This document shows, one piece after another, positions 16,862 to 25,354 of a stretch of DNA of 37,503 bases. Location of the stretch: positions 1 to 37,503 of the forward strand of contig RFZB01000007.1 of NCBI GenBank assembly GCA_009920915.1, written 5' to 3'. Position numbers and translations under genes: made by a program. Below the pieces are notes generated by a model that saw nothing but the letters and a program-made list of their open reading frames with translations, ran no database searches and was not told the origin of the DNA. Every line of letters starts with the position of its first letter. Within the stretch, counting starts at the first letter, position 1. The DNA is from Sphingomonadaceae bacterium (lineage in GTDB: Bacteria; Pseudomonadota; Alphaproteobacteria; Sphingomonadales; Sphingomonadaceae).

Positions 16862-17629
16862 TTAAAGCGATTGGCCATCATCAACATTGATCACAGCGCC
16901 TGTTACACAGGCTGAGGCCTCGGACGCAAAATAGAGCATCATGGCGTCCAGCGACTCAATGGGTTGCATCCGGCGGCGGTGAAAGGCAGCGATTTTCGCC
17001 TTGCCCAAATCAGTCTCAAAAAAGTCTCCGGCAATTTCAGTCTGAATATAGCCGGGCTGAATTGTGTTCACATTAATGCCTTGGCGCACCCATTCGCGCG
17101 CCAAATTGCGGCCCAAATGGGCAATGGCGGCTTTGGTGGCCGCATAGGCGCTATCGCCTTCGCCTGTCAGCAGCGCCGTGATGGAGCCGATAAGGATGAT
17201 GCGCCCTTGGCCTGTTTCTTTCACGCCTGCAGCCATCATCCGCCGTGCGCCTTCGCGCGCCGTGAGATAAGCTCCTGTGAAATTGGTGTCGGTCACCATG
17301 CGCAAGCCGGCCTCGCTGACATGCGTTGCCCGGCCCGGGGCGGAGGTGCCAGCATTGGCCACAACAATAGCAATTGGGCCTAAGGCCGCTTCACCCGCCG
17401 CAAAGGCAGAGGTGATGGAGTCTTCTGATGTCACGTCCATCGCAACGGCATGGGCAGCTGGGCCAATATCTTGCGCCAGAGCTGCAATCCGGTCTGTCCG
17501 GCGCGCGGCCAGCACCACCTTGGCCCCAGCCTGCGCATAGAGCCGGGCAAAATGCGCGCCAAGGCCAGATGATGCCCCCGTGATAAGCGCGGTGCGGCCA
17601 GCAAGCGAAAAGGGCAGGGGCAGGGTCAT
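16862..17629 (-). CDS. Short-chain dehydrogenase/reductase
   Basis: A 255-residue classical SDR, a cytoplasmic NAD(P)-dependent oxidoreductase. The cofactor motif TGASSGLG lies at 17-24, ANAG at 91-94, the catalytic Ser at 149 (LIGSIT) and YAATK with Tyr162 and Lys166. The substrate cannot be read from the sequence. The frame is open to 17746, but that stretch contains the petC terminator. The ATG at 17629 has GGAG nine bases before it, so the start there is preferred. It converges on the truncated regulator with no gap and lies after the terminator, so it is probably transcribed separately from petABC. Confidence 0.9.
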   Translation of the reverse strand: MTLPLPFSLAGRTALITGASSGLGAHFARLYAQAGAKVVLAARRTDRIAALAQDIGPAAHAVAMDVTSEDSITSAFAAGEAALGPIAIVVANAGTSAPGRATHVSEAGLRMVTDTNFTGAYLTAREGARRMMAAGVKETGQGRIILIGSITALLTGEGDSAYAATKAAIAHLGRNLAREWVRQGINVNTIQPGYIQTEIAGDFFETDLGKAKIAAFHRRRMQPIESLDAMMLYFASEASACVTGAVINVDDGQSL

Positions 17630-17683
17630 GGCGTGGCTCTCCATTTCTTGTCTGGGGACCAGATATCTGCCGGTTACACGGGC

Positions 17684-17719
17684 AAAAGAAAAGGCCCGGC
17701 AGATTGTATCTACCGGGCC
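17684..17719 (-). terminator. Rho-independent terminator of the petABC operon
   Basis: On the minus strand GGCCCGGTAGAT pairs with ATCTGCCGGGCC around the loop ACA (plus strand 17693-17704 with 17708-17719). The single plus-strand C-A mismatch is a G-U pair in minus-strand RNA. TTTTCTTTT follows at once (17684-17692). It lies 34 bases after the petC stop. This is the clearest terminator in the window together with the one at 24559. Confidence 0.88.
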
Positions 17720-17752
17720 CGTTTCTTGGGTATTGAGTTTCCCCAAGCGGGT

Positions 17753-18604
17753 TTAGGCCTGCGCCTTCTTGTCCGCCCAGATGTTCTTATAGGCACCAAT
17801 GCACAGGCCGAGGAACACCAGCAGGAAGATAACCGCAGCTGTGCCAGCACGCTTGCGCTGTTCCAGCTTGGGTTCAGCTGTCCAGGTGAGGAACGCCGCA
17901 ACGTCCTTGGCCATTTGATTGACCGTGGGCTTGGGCGCACCTTCGCCATACGTCACCTGGCCATCCGTGTGCAGCGGCGCCGCCATCGCAAGGTTCAGGT
18001 TGGCGAAATAGGGGTTATAGTGCGTCGTCTTACCCGGCATGGCTTCGGGGAATTTCTTCGCCAGTTCGGCCGGCGGGTTCTGATAGCCCGTCAGCAGCGA
18101 ATAGACATAGGCCGAGCCATCATGACGGGCCTTGGTCATCAGCGAGAGATCTGGCGGAATAGCATTATTATTGGCAGCGCGTGCAGCCACATCATTTGCG
18201 TAGGGCGCCGGAATCTTATCCGTAGGAATGGGCTTGCGCGTTGTCGCTTCGCCCGTATCCGGGTTGATCGACGGGGTTTCAGCAGGCCATTCCTGCGCGA
18301 TCGTTTTCACTTGGCCTTCGCTATAGCCAAGCTGCGCGAAATCGCGGAACGAGACATAATGAAGGCTGTGGCATGCTGCGCAAACTTCGCGGAACACTTG
18401 CAAGCCACGCTGCAACTGAGCGCGATCATATTTGCCCAGCGGACCATTGAACGAGAAGTCAACATCCTTGGGATATTTGTGGAACACCTTTTCGGCGGTT
18501 TTCGCCGGGGGTTCCGAAACGAAGGCAAATGCTCCCATCACGGCCGAGACAACAAGCCAGCCAGCAAAAAAAAGCCCAACAAGAAATGCACCAATGCGGA
18601 TCAT
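17753..18604 (-). CDS. petC: Cytochrome c1 of the bc1 complex
   Basis: Haem-c subunit of respiratory complex III, 283 residues, carrying electrons from the Rieske centre to cytochrome c. An N-terminal hydrophobic segment (residues 5-29) serves as a Sec signal or anchor. The haem site CAACH is at 75-79, in FREVCAACHSLHYVSFRD. The distal Met ligand is probably in NPYFANLNLAMAAPL. A C-terminal membrane helix (about 253-272) and a basic tail anchor it with the catalytic domain in the periplasm. It is the last gene of petA-petB-petC, 12 bases after petB, with a terminator behind it. Confidence 0.96.
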   Translation of the reverse strand: MIRIGAFLVGLFFAGWLVVSAVMGAFAFVSEPPAKTAEKVFHKYPKDVDFSFNGPLGKYDRAQLQRGLQVFREVCAACHSLHYVSFRDFAQLGYSEGQVKTIAQEWPAETPSINPDTGEATTRKPIPTDKIPAPYANDVAARAANNNAIPPDLSLMTKARHDGSAYVYSLLTGYQNPPAELAKKFPEAMPGKTTHYNPYFANLNLAMAAPLHTDGQVTYGEGAPKPTVNQMAKDVAAFLTWTAEPKLEQRKRAGTAAVIFLLVFLGLCIGAYKNIWADKKAQA

Positions 18605-18616
18605 GTCGAAAGGTCC

Positions 18617-19900
18617 TTATTCAGCAGGCTGAAGCTTGGTGCCGGCATGGTTAGCCAGAACAGCTTCGGTAATGGAGTTGGGAAGCGGCTTCGGCGTTTC
18701 GACGCGCGCGATGATCGGCAGAATGATCAAGAAGTGCGCGAAGTAATAAGCCGATGCGATTTGCGAAATAATTACATAGGGCTCTTCAGCCGGGGCACCG
18801 CCGCACCATGCGAGAATGATCACGCAGGGCACCAGGCCAAACCAGAAGAACTTGCGGAACAGCGGGCGATAATGGCCCGACCGCACTGCCGACGTATCCA
18901 GCCAAGGCAGGAAGAACAGCAAGAGGATCGAGGCAAACATCGCCAACACGCCCAGAAGCTTTGCCGGGATGAAGAAGAAGTCGACTGTGAAGGCACGCAA
19001 AATGGCGTAGAACGGCCAGAAATACCATTCAGGCACAATGTGCGCCGGCGTCGACATCGGGTTGGCCGGAATATAGTTATCGGGGTGGCCCAGCATGTTC
19101 GGGGCAAAGAACACCAAGCTTGCAAACAGCAGGAAGAAGGCAGCCACCCCAACGCCATCCTTGGCCGTGTAATAGGGGTGAAACGGCACTGTATCCTGCT
19201 CAGACTTCACTTCCACGCCTGTCGGGTTGGAAGAGCCCGGAATGTGGAGCGCCCAAATGTGCAGGATGATGACACCCAAGATCACAAAGGGCAGCAAATA
19301 GTGAAGCGAGAAGAAGCGGTTGAGCGCAGCATTATCTGGCGCAAAGCCACCCAGCAGCCAGGTCTGGATCGGCTCACCCACCAAAGGAATGGCGCCGAAC
19401 AGGCCCGTGATCACCTTGGCACCCCAGAAGCTCATCTGGCCCCAAGGCAGCACATAGCCCATGAACGCAGTCGCCATCATCAGCAAGAAGATAACCAGGC
19501 CCAGATGCCACACCATTTCGCGCGGCGGCTTATATGATCCGTAGAACAGGCCACGGAAAATATGGGTGTACACAACGATGAAGAACATCGAGGCGCCATT
19601 GGCGTGCGCATAGCGGATGAACCAGCCAGCGTTCACATCACGCATGATGTGTTCCACTGAGGCAAAGGCAATTGTGCCTTCCGCCGCATAATGCATGGCG
19701 AGCACAATGCCAGTTACAATCTGCACCATCAAAGCAACGCCAGCGAGAACGCCGAAATTCCAGAAATAGTTCAGGTTGCGCGGGACGGGATAGCCAGCCC
19801 CAACAGCATTGTACACGAAGCGCGGCAAAGGCAGCCGCTCGTCCAAATAGCGTGTGAATGCGTTGGACGGCTTATATTCGTTAGCCCAAGGAAAACTCAT
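18617..19900 (-). CDS. petB: Cytochrome b of the bc1 complex
   Basis: Membrane core of complex III, 427 residues, with the quinol-oxidising and quinone-reducing sites and two b haems. Eight membrane helices are evident. Haem-ligand histidines appear in [25 protein letters not shown] and the [20 protein letters not shown] segment. The Qo-site motif PEWY is present ([16 protein letters not shown]), as is the [19 protein letters not shown] surface. The length matches alphaproteobacterial cytochrome b rather than the split b6/subunit IV form. It is preceded by petA (11 bases) and followed by petC. Confidence 0.97.
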   Translation of the reverse strand: MSFPWANEYKPSNAFTRYLDERLPLPRFVYNAVGAGYPVPRNLNYFWNFGVLAGVALMVQIVTGIVLAMHYAAEGTIAFASVEHIMRDVNAGWFIRYAHANGASMFFIVVYTHIFRGLFYGSYKPPREMVWHLGLVIFLLMMATAFMGYVLPWGQMSFWGAKVITGLFGAIPLVGEPIQTWLLGGFAPDNAALNRFFSLHYLLPFVILGVIILHIWALHIPGSSNPTGVEVKSEQDTVPFHPYYTAKDGVGVAAFFLLFASLVFFAPNMLGHPDNYIPANPMSTPAHIVPEWYFWPFYAILRAFTVDFFFIPAKLLGVLAMFASILLLFFLPWLDTSAVRSGHYRPLFRKFFWFGLVPCVIILAWCGGAPAEEPYVIISQIASAYYFAHFLIILPIIARVETPKPLPNSITEAVLANHAGTKLQPAE

Positions 19901-19911
19901 AGCTCTGATCC

Positions 19912-20487
19912 TCAGCCGACTTTGATGACAGTGGGAGACGTAAAGGCATATTCCGGAACCATCAGGTTCGTCGGGGCCGGGCCTTTGCGGATGCGGCCTG
20001 CCGTATCATAGTGTGAGCCATGGCACGGGCAGAAATAGCCGCCAAATTCACCTTTTACTTCGCCAGCAGCAGCGCCCAGCGGCACGCAGCCCAAATGGGT
20101 GCAGACGCCCATGGTAACAAGCCACTGCTTGTGGCCAGCCTTGGTGCGATCTTCCAGCGATTGCGGGTCGCGCAGTTCCGACGTCGGGACTTTTTCTGCA
20201 GCAGCAATTTCTGCCGGCGTCAGATGACGCACAAATAGCGGCTGTTTGCGGAAAATTGTCTTGATCGCCTGGCCGGGTGCAATCGCAGAAACATCAACTT
20301 CAGTTGATGCTTCGGCCAGCACGTCCGCCGAAGGGTTCATCTGATTGATAAGGGGGAGGGCCACCGATACGGCGCCCACGCCTGCGAAACTTGCCGCTGC
20401 GACGTTGATAAAGTCACGACGACGAACGCCGCCCTGATCACCGCCAGCGGTTGCGCTGTCTTCCGTCAAACTTGCCATGCTTTCCAT
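19912..20487 (-). CDS. petA: Rieske iron-sulfur protein of the bc1 complex
   Basis: The 2Fe-2S subunit of complex III, about 191 residues. A twin-arginine signal and anchor ([20 protein letters not shown]) export it folded with its cluster. The cluster ligands are in CTHLGC and CPCHGSHYD, with the conserved GPAP after them. The start is uncertain: ATG 20487 (MESMASL) and ATG 20478 (MASLTED) are both plausible. The longer frame to 20529 is less so because the family begins close to the Tat motif. First gene of the petABC operon; it diverges from trmL over about 180 bases that should hold both promoters. Confidence 0.94.
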   Translation of the reverse strand: MESMASLTEDSATAGGDQGGVRRRDFINVAAASFAGVGAVSVALPLINQMNPSADVLAEASTEVDVSAIAPGQAIKTIFRKQPLFVRHLTPAEIAAAEKVPTSELRDPQSLEDRTKAGHKQWLVTMGVCTHLGCVPLGAAAGEVKGEFGGYFCPCHGSHYDTAGRIRKGPAPTNLMVPEYAFTSPTVIKVG

Positions 20488-20670
20488 TATCCCTGATTCG
20501 ACCTTTGCCCAGCCTGCCTTGCGGTCCATTTTTGGAATTCCGCGCGAAAGTCAGAACATCGACCCCCGGAACCGTTAGATTTGCGCGCCTGATAGCGATG
20601 TTGCAAAAACTTGCAAATACCAAATCCGAGGCGCTTGCCCCATGACGCACGCTTTGCTTAACGCATTCAG

Positions 20671-21123
20671 ATGCGAATTGCACTTTACCAACCAGAAATC
20701 GCAGGAAATGTGGGGGCAATTTTACGCCTTTCCGCCTGTTTGGGCGTTCCTGTGGATATCATTGATCCCTGCGGCTTTGCTTTTTCAGATAAAAAATTGC
20801 GCCGATCCGGAATGGATTACGCTGAAAAAGTCGATATCGCCCGCCATGCTGATTGGCACAGCTTCCGCCAACAGGTGCCCGGTCGCTTGGTTCTCATGAC
20901 CAGCAAGGCCACGGATTTGATTGGCTCTTTTGCCTTTCAGCCGCACGATACCTTGCTGATGGGCCAAGAAAGCGCCGGCGTGCCCGATGATGTCCGCGCC
21001 GCGTGTGATGCCGCCATTCGAATCCCGATGATGCCGGGCCTGCGCTCGTTCAACATTTCGGTGGCAACGGGAATCGCGCTGTTTGATGCACTGCGCCAGA
21101 CGGGGCAGTTGCCAAAGGGGTAG
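20671..21123 (+). CDS. trmL: tRNA (cytidine/uridine-34 2'-O)-methyltransferase
   Basis: A 150-residue SPOUT-class methyltransferase that methylates the ribose of the wobble base in leucine tRNAs, using S-adenosylmethionine. It starts MRIALYQPEIAGNVGAILRL, typical of TrmL. The trefoil-knot motifs are LLMGQESAGVPDDV and IPMMPGLRSFNISVATGIAL. The length equals the family norm (about 150-157). A repeat and then hemF follow on the same strand. It diverges from petA. Confidence 0.94.
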   Translation: MRIALYQPEIAGNVGAILRLSACLGVPVDIIDPCGFAFSDKKLRRSGMDYAEKVDIARHADWHSFRQQVPGRLVLMTSKATDLIGSFAFQPHDTLLMGQESAGVPDDVRAACDAAIRIPMMPGLRSFNISVATGIALFDALRQTGQLPKG

Positions 21124-21201
21124 GGAGCTTCCGTATCCGGATGTTTGTGCGCGCAAAGGCACAAAGCACGCAGAGAAGATAGTCCATCTTCCCCCCCCGT
21201 C

Positions 21202-21222
21202 ATCCTGAACTTGGTTCAGGAT
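21202..21222. repeat. Short intergenic palindrome of a sphingomonad-like repeat family
   Basis: ATCCTGAAC and GTTCAGGAT form a perfect 9-bp stem around TTG in the 186-base gap between trmL and hemF, inside a CGTCATCC..GGATCCATTGG context. From general familiarity this resembles a widespread intergenic repeat of Sphingomonadales. Only one copy occurs in this window, so it cannot be proven repetitive here. No T-run follows on either strand. Confidence 0.5.
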
Positions 21223-21309
21223 CCATTGGCACGACGCGCCGCGCCAAAGCAGCGCGCTCTGATGCGTGCCCACTTGCGTTCAGCGCCGCTGTGCGTAATG
21301 CCGCGCGCC

Positions 21310-22170
21310 ATGAATAGACCCAATGTCCCTTTCGCGCTCGATGATGAACAACAGGCCGCCCGGTCTTGGTTTGAGAGCCTGCGTGACCGCATTTGTGCCA
21401 AATTTGAGGCAATTGAGCGCGAAGCGGGCAGCAGTGCGGCGTTTGAATATACCGCATGGAACCGCGACGATGATCCGGCGGCCCAAGGCGGCGGCGGCGT
21501 GCGCGGGGTGATGAAGGGCCAAGTCTTTGAAAAAGTGGGGGTGAACGTCTCCACAGTGGGCGGTGCCTTTTCAGAAGATTTTGCAAAATCGATTCACGGC
21601 GCGGGCGACAATCCCAATTTCTTTGCAACGGGCATCAGCTTGGTCGCGCATATGGCCAACCCTCATGTCCCTGCAGTCCATATGAACACGCGCTTCTTGG
21701 TCACGCAAAAACGCTGGTTTGGGGGCGGGGCCGATCTCAACCCGCCTTTGCCTTATGCCGAAGATACCGAGGCGTTTCACGCCCGGCTGAAGGCGGCGTG
21801 CGATGCGCATGGCGCAGATTATTATGATCGGTTCAAAAAATGGGCCGATGATTATTTCTACATTCCGCATCGCAAGGTGCATCGCGGCGTGGGCGGCATA
21901 TTCTACGATCATTTGGAAGGCGACTTTGCGGCGAATTTTGCCTTCACGCGCGATGTGGGCGAGGCGTTTCTGGATATCTTCCCCCAAATTGTGCGCAAGC
22001 GCATGGGGCTGTCTTTTACAGAGACGGAAAAGCATCAGCAGCTTGTCTGGCGCGGCCGCTATGCCGAGTTTAACTTGGTCTATGATCGCGGGACGCTGTT
22101 CGGCCTTAAAACCGGCGGCAATATTGATGCGATTTTGATGAGCCTGCCGCCCGAAGCGCAATGGGACTGA
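21310..22170 (+). CDS. hemF: Oxygen-dependent coproporphyrinogen III oxidase
   Basis: Aerobic haem-synthesis enzyme that converts coproporphyrinogen III to protoporphyrinogen IX, 286 residues, cytoplasmic. Signature stretches include GGGGVRGVMKGQVFEKVGVN, PHVPAVHMNTRFLVT, WFGGGADLNPPLPY, YYDRFKKWADDYFYIPHRK, RGVGGIFYDHLEGDF and WRGRYAEFNLVYDRGTLFGL. The start at ATG 21310 is chosen by family alignment; ATG 21298 is possible, and the frame is open to 21145 across the repeat at 21202. Its 3' end overlaps the GNAT gene by 10 bases, so the two are likely co-translated. Confidence 0.96.
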   Translation: MNRPNVPFALDDEQQAARSWFESLRDRICAKFEAIEREAGSSAAFEYTAWNRDDDPAAQGGGGVRGVMKGQVFEKVGVNVSTVGGAFSEDFAKSIHGAGDNPNFFATGISLVAHMANPHVPAVHMNTRFLVTQKRWFGGGADLNPPLPYAEDTEAFHARLKAACDAHGADYYDRFKKWADDYFYIPHRKVHRGVGGIFYDHLEGDFAANFAFTRDVGEAFLDIFPQIVRKRMGLSFTETEKHQQLVWRGRYAEFNLVYDRGTLFGLKTGGNIDAILMSLPPEAQWD

Positions 22171-22754
22171 CACCACTCCCGCCGGGTGAACTGGCAACTA
22201 TTGTCACATCGCTGGACATGCGGGCGCGGCCTAAGCCTGCGCCTTTGCCAGAGGCGCCCTTGTCGCTTGTCCGCTGGAAACAGCCTGCCTTGTCGACCTA
22301 TCGTGCGCTGTTCCTGCGCGTGGGCGCGCCTTGGCTCTGGTTTTCGCGCCTTGCCCTGTCAGATGCCGACCTGACGGTCATCATCCATGACGACGATGTG
22401 ATGATTTGGGCCGTGTGTGATCGTGCAGGGATTGAAGTCGGCATTTTGGAACTGGATTTTCGCACGGCGGGGGACTGTGAGATTGTCTTTTTCGGGCTGG
22501 TGCCAGAGTTAAATGGCAAGGGCTATGGCCGTTGGCTCATGGCGCAGGCCATGGCGGCGGCTTGGCGGCCCGGCGTGACGCGGGTTTGGCTGCACAGTTG
22601 CACCTTTGACGCGCCGTCCGCGCTTAATTTTTATATGAAGTCAGGCTTTGTGCCCTTTGCCCGCGCGGTAGAGCAGTTTCCCGATCCGCGCCTTACGGGC
22701 CTTTTGCCGGAAAGCGCGGCGCCTCACATCCCGTTATTGCGGCCCGAGAGCTGA
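22161..22754 (+). CDS. GNAT-family N-acetyltransferase
   Basis: A 197-residue acetyl-CoA-dependent acetyltransferase. The GNAT core is visible: a beta4 strand CEIVFFGLVPELNGKGYGRW with the pyrophosphate-binding loop (NGKGYGRWL), then TRVWLHSCTFDAPSALNFYMKSGF, the usual motif B. The substrate is unknown. It begins inside the last codons of hemF (10-base overlap) and its own 3' end overlaps the convergent membrane-protein gene by 31 bases, an unusually long convergent overlap. Confidence 0.86.
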   Translation: MGLTPLPPGELATIVTSLDMRARPKPAPLPEAPLSLVRWKQPALSTYRALFLRVGAPWLWFSRLALSDADLTVIIHDDDVMIWAVCDRAGIEVGILELDFRTAGDCEIVFFGLVPELNGKGYGRWLMAQAMAAAWRPGVTRVWLHSCTFDAPSALNFYMKSGFVPFARAVEQFPDPRLTGLLPESAAPHIPLLRPES

Positions 22755-23455
22755 CGATACAGGCCTGCGGGCACAAGAATGGCAACGATGCTAATCAGGC
22801 TGGTGCTTAGGGCTGCAAGCACGGCGTGAATTTGTGCGGTTGCCTCGGCGGGCAGCAGCAATTTTGCCACCACACCAATCACGGTCATGGCCGCTGACGT
22901 GCCAATCCACGTCACAATCCCGATAATGGCGATAAAGCCAAAGACCTGCCAGCCAATCTGATGAGTCAGGGCAAAGCTGCGTGCCGTTGCGCGCAGCGGG
23001 TTGGCAATATGCTCTGCCATCATTGCTGCTTGGCTCATGCAGGTTCGGCCCATGATATAAAGGCCCGGCACGATCAGCGCCAAAAGGCCCAGCGTACACA
23101 TGGTCTGCACCAAAATATCAATCAGCAACAAACTGGGCAAAAGCCGCCCGGCGCGTTTTATGGCATCCCCCACCGTGGGTCGGTCTGTGCAAATCAACAG
23201 CGCCAAAATTGCCCCCGTGCCCAACAGGCCCATCAGCCGTTGGGCCAAAATTGCGGGGAAATTGCCCTGTAAATAGGTGAGATAGGCCTGCAACGATGTG
23301 GCATCAAAGCGGACCATAACAGGTGGCGGAAAATAGAGCGCCTGCGCCAACCAGGGCAGGAAAATGAACACGCCCGTCAGCACCAAGATCATATCCGCAT
23401 GGGCGCGCAGCAGCCGCATCACATCTTGCCAAACGGCATCATAAGATAACTTCAT
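22724..23455 (-). CDS. Unrecognised integral membrane protein
   Basis: A 243-residue protein with about six hydrophobic segments: residues 21-41, 67-86, 107-131, 160-185, 192-204 and 214-235. The first ~20 residues are cytoplasmic. The pattern of a Gly/Leu-rich core with [20 protein letters not shown] resembles the generic membrane domain found in glycerophosphodiesterase-associated or DUF975-like proteins, which I cannot assign with confidence. It is transcribed opposite to lipB, whose start lies 124 bases away, and converges with the GNAT gene. Confidence 0.75.
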   Translation of the reverse strand: MKLSYDAVWQDVMRLLRAHADMILVLTGVFIFLPWLAQALYFPPPVMVRFDATSLQAYLTYLQGNFPAILAQRLMGLLGTGAILALLICTDRPTVGDAIKRAGRLLPSLLLIDILVQTMCTLGLLALIVPGLYIMGRTCMSQAAMMAEHIANPLRATARSFALTHQIGWQVFGFIAIIGIVTWIGTSAAMTVIGVVAKLLLPAEATAQIHAVLAALSTSLISIVAILVPAGLYRQLSGRNNGM

Positions 23456-23579
23456 GGTTACGCTTTCTTCATCCTGTGCCGCTTTTGCGCGCTTTCCTTA
23501 CGCGATTCTGGGGGTGGGGACAATCGGCAAGCATGGGGCAAGGCTTGCACTCGCGCGCGGCACAGTTGATCTGACCGCT

Positions 23580-24245
23580 ATGGAAGATATCGCTGATTCG
23601 GATGTCGTGTGGCGGATTTTGCCCGGCCTGACCGACTATGCAACGGCCTTGGCAGAGATGGAGGCAGTGGCGGCGGAGATTGCGGCAGAGGCTGCGCCTG
23701 AGCAAATTTGGCTGTTAGAACATCCCCCTTTGTACACGGCCGGCACCAGTGCCGACCCGGCAGAAATGCTCGATCCGCGCTTTCCTGTCTTTGAGGCGGG
23801 GCGGGGCGGGCGCTATACCTATCATGGGCCGGGCCAGCGAGTTGGCTATGTTATGCTGAATTTGAAGAAGCGTGGCCCAGATGTGCGCTGCTTTGTTCAT
23901 GCGCTTGAAGGCTGGTTGATTGCCGCATTGGCAGATTTGGGTGTGTCGGCGCGTCGGGCAGAGGGCCGGGTTGGGATTTGGACTGACGATCGTGGCCAAG
24001 AGGCGAAAATTGGCGCCATTGGCGTGCGCGTGCGCCGCTGGGTGACCTTTCATGGCTTTTCAATCAATGTGACTCCCGATTTGACTCATTTTTCGGGAAT
24101 CGTGCCCTGTGGACTCGGCGAATTTCCGGTAACAAGTCTCTCCGCTTTGGATCTAGGGGCCAATATGGCCACGCTGGATGCTGCTCTAAGGCGTGCATTT
24201 CCGCCATTTCTTGACGCAATTGCGAAAGCGAACAAAAAAGCTTGA
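23580..24245 (+). CDS. lipB: Octanoyltransferase (lipoate biosynthesis)
   Basis: Moves the octanoyl group from acyl carrier protein to lipoyl domains, the first step of lipoate synthesis for pyruvate and 2-oxoglutarate dehydrogenases. It has 221 residues. Conserved blocks are [55 protein letters not shown] with Lys143, and [18 protein letters not shown] with the catalytic Cys177. The frame is open to 23454, but those 42 codons show no LipB similarity, so the ATG at 23580 ([14 protein letters not shown]) is used. No strong ribosome site is visible. Confidence 0.95.
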   Translation: MEDIADSDVVWRILPGLTDYATALAEMEAVAAEIAAEAAPEQIWLLEHPPLYTAGTSADPAEMLDPRFPVFEAGRGGRYTYHGPGQRVGYVMLNLKKRGPDVRCFVHALEGWLIAALADLGVSARRAEGRVGIWTDDRGQEAKIGAIGVRVRRWVTFHGFSINVTPDLTHFSGIVPCGLGEFPVTSLSALDLGANMATLDAALRRAFPPFLDAIAKANKKA

Positions 24246-24339
24246 GCCCGGGACAGGAAATCTATAAATGTCCACCCCGATTTGGGTATTTAGGGGGCGC
24301 GCCCCTCTCCAGATCATATCTGCCTAGGGAGTTGATATT

Positions 24340-24534
24340 ATGAAGAAGCTGATGATCGTTTCGCTCGTTGCCGCTGGCCTCACCGTTGCTGCTTGCGGCA
24401 AGAAGGAAGAAGCCGTTGAAGCCAACGCGACTGAACTCAACGAAGCTGTTGCCACCGAAGGCACTGCTAACGACACGATGACGAACGTTGATGCTGCAGC
24501 TGGCAACGCCGCTGAAGCCACGAACGCTCAGTAA
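24340..24534 (+). CDS. Small acidic lipoprotein
   Basis: A 64-residue protein with a lipoprotein signal: basic start MKKL, hydrophobic VSLVAAGLTVAA and the lipobox ending at Cys19 (VAAC). The mature part is a short acidic, Ala/Asn/Thr/Glu-rich chain (KKEEAVEANATELNEAVATE and on), predicted disordered. It should be lipid-anchored in the envelope. AGGGAG lies about 8 bases before the ATG and a strong terminator follows at 24559, so it is a one-gene unit. A perfect 12-base palindrome (24294-24305, GGGGCGCGCCCC) lies 34 bases upstream. The function is unknown; small lipoproteins like this are often abundant. Confidence 0.82.
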   Translation: MKKLMIVSLVAAGLTVAACGKKEEAVEANATELNEAVATEGTANDTMTNVDAAAGNAAEATNAQ

Positions 24535-24558
24535 TCGCTGAATAGCATTACAGAATTA

Positions 24559-24589
24559 GGGCCGTCCGGCATGCCGGGCGGCCCTTTTT
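24559..24589 (+). terminator. Rho-independent terminator of the small lipoprotein gene
   Basis: GGGCCGTCCGG pairs with CCGGGCGGCCC (one U-G pair) around CATG and is followed by TTTTT. It starts 25 bases after the lipoprotein stop. Textbook form. Confidence 0.92.
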
Positions 24590-24667
24590 CTATGCCTGCG
24601 CGGATTCACTTCCGGCCCGAATCAGCGTAAAGGCTGGGCTTTCCGCTTCCAAAGGGATGCCCTTTTT

Positions 24668-25354
24668 ATGCGAGTAGTGCGTACAGCCCAGTTTGCAGTG
24701 GCGTTGGGTGTGTTGGGCGGACGCTTGCCGCCGCTTCAGGCAGAGGTGTTTTACAAGCCGCCTGCCATTCCCGCGCCCGTGCTTTCCGCGCCCGACCCGG
24801 CTTTTGATCCCGTTATGCCCAGGGCCACGCCGGCAGAGCAAAAGGCGCTTTTGGTCTGGAGCCTGCGGCAGGCGTTGCTTTTGGGCGCGCTGCAATGCCA
24901 CAGCCAATATCCCACGCTGCTGACCACCAGCAATTACAACGCCTTGCTCAGCAACCACGCGGCAGAGCTGACGGGTGCGTTCCGCACTCTGTCTGGCTAT
25001 TTCACGCGCACGCTGCGCCAGCCCAAGGCGGCGCAAGACGCGCTTGACCAATTCGCCACGCGCACCACCAGCGTCTATTCCACCGTGCAGAGCCAAGCGG
25101 CCTTTTGTTATATGGCAGGCCAAGTGGGTCGGGAGAGCTTGGCCGTGCCGCGCGGGCAATTGGCAGGCTTTGCGATGACGCGGCTTGGCGCGCTGCGCGC
25201 CAGCCTGAAGGCAGGTGGCGAGGCGCAATTTGATGTGCTTCCGCCCGATGCGCGCCTGCCCATGCGGCCTTTGCCCAGCATGGCGGCAGGCTGTTGGTCG
25301 AAAAAGGGGGTTTATAATGCCCGCAAATGTGGTGAACCGGGGCTGGCGCGCTGA
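24668..25354 (+). CDS. Exported protein of unknown function
   Basis: A 228-residue protein with a probable signal peptide (MRVVRTAQFAVALGVLGGRL, a likely cut after LQA near residue 25). The mature domain is mostly helical: AEQKALLVWSLRQALLLGAL, then QCHSQYPTLLTTSNYNALLSN and TVQSQAAFCYMAGQVG, with two cysteines that could form a disulfide. It resembles small periplasmic proteins seen in sphingomonads, with no named function. The likely ribosome site AAAGGG is half of a small AAAGGG/CCCTTT hairpin (24651-24665) just before the ATG. Its stop overlaps the presumed start of the next frame. The reverse strand is also open here (24590-25378) but reads as a shadow. Confidence 0.75.
   Translation: MRVVRTAQFAVALGVLGGRLPPLQAEVFYKPPAIPAPVLSAPDPAFDPVMPRATPAEQKALLVWSLRQALLLGALQCHSQYPTLLTTSNYNALLSNHAAELTGAFRTLSGYFTRTLRQPKAAQDALDQFATRTTSVYSTVQSQAAFCYMAGQVGRESLAVPRGQLAGFAMTRLGALRASLKAGGEAQFDVLPPDARLPMRPLPSMAAGCWSKKGVYNARKCGEPGLAR

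Noticed and set aside
17633-19537. 634-codon plus-strand frame
   Set aside because: It is exactly antisense to petC and petB, whose identity is certain; its composition (Arg/His-rich) is that of a shadow frame.
24294-24305. GGGGCGCGCCCC palindrome as a terminator of lipB
   Set aside because: The stem is short with no loop and no T-run; it is more likely regulatory or chance in GC-rich DNA.
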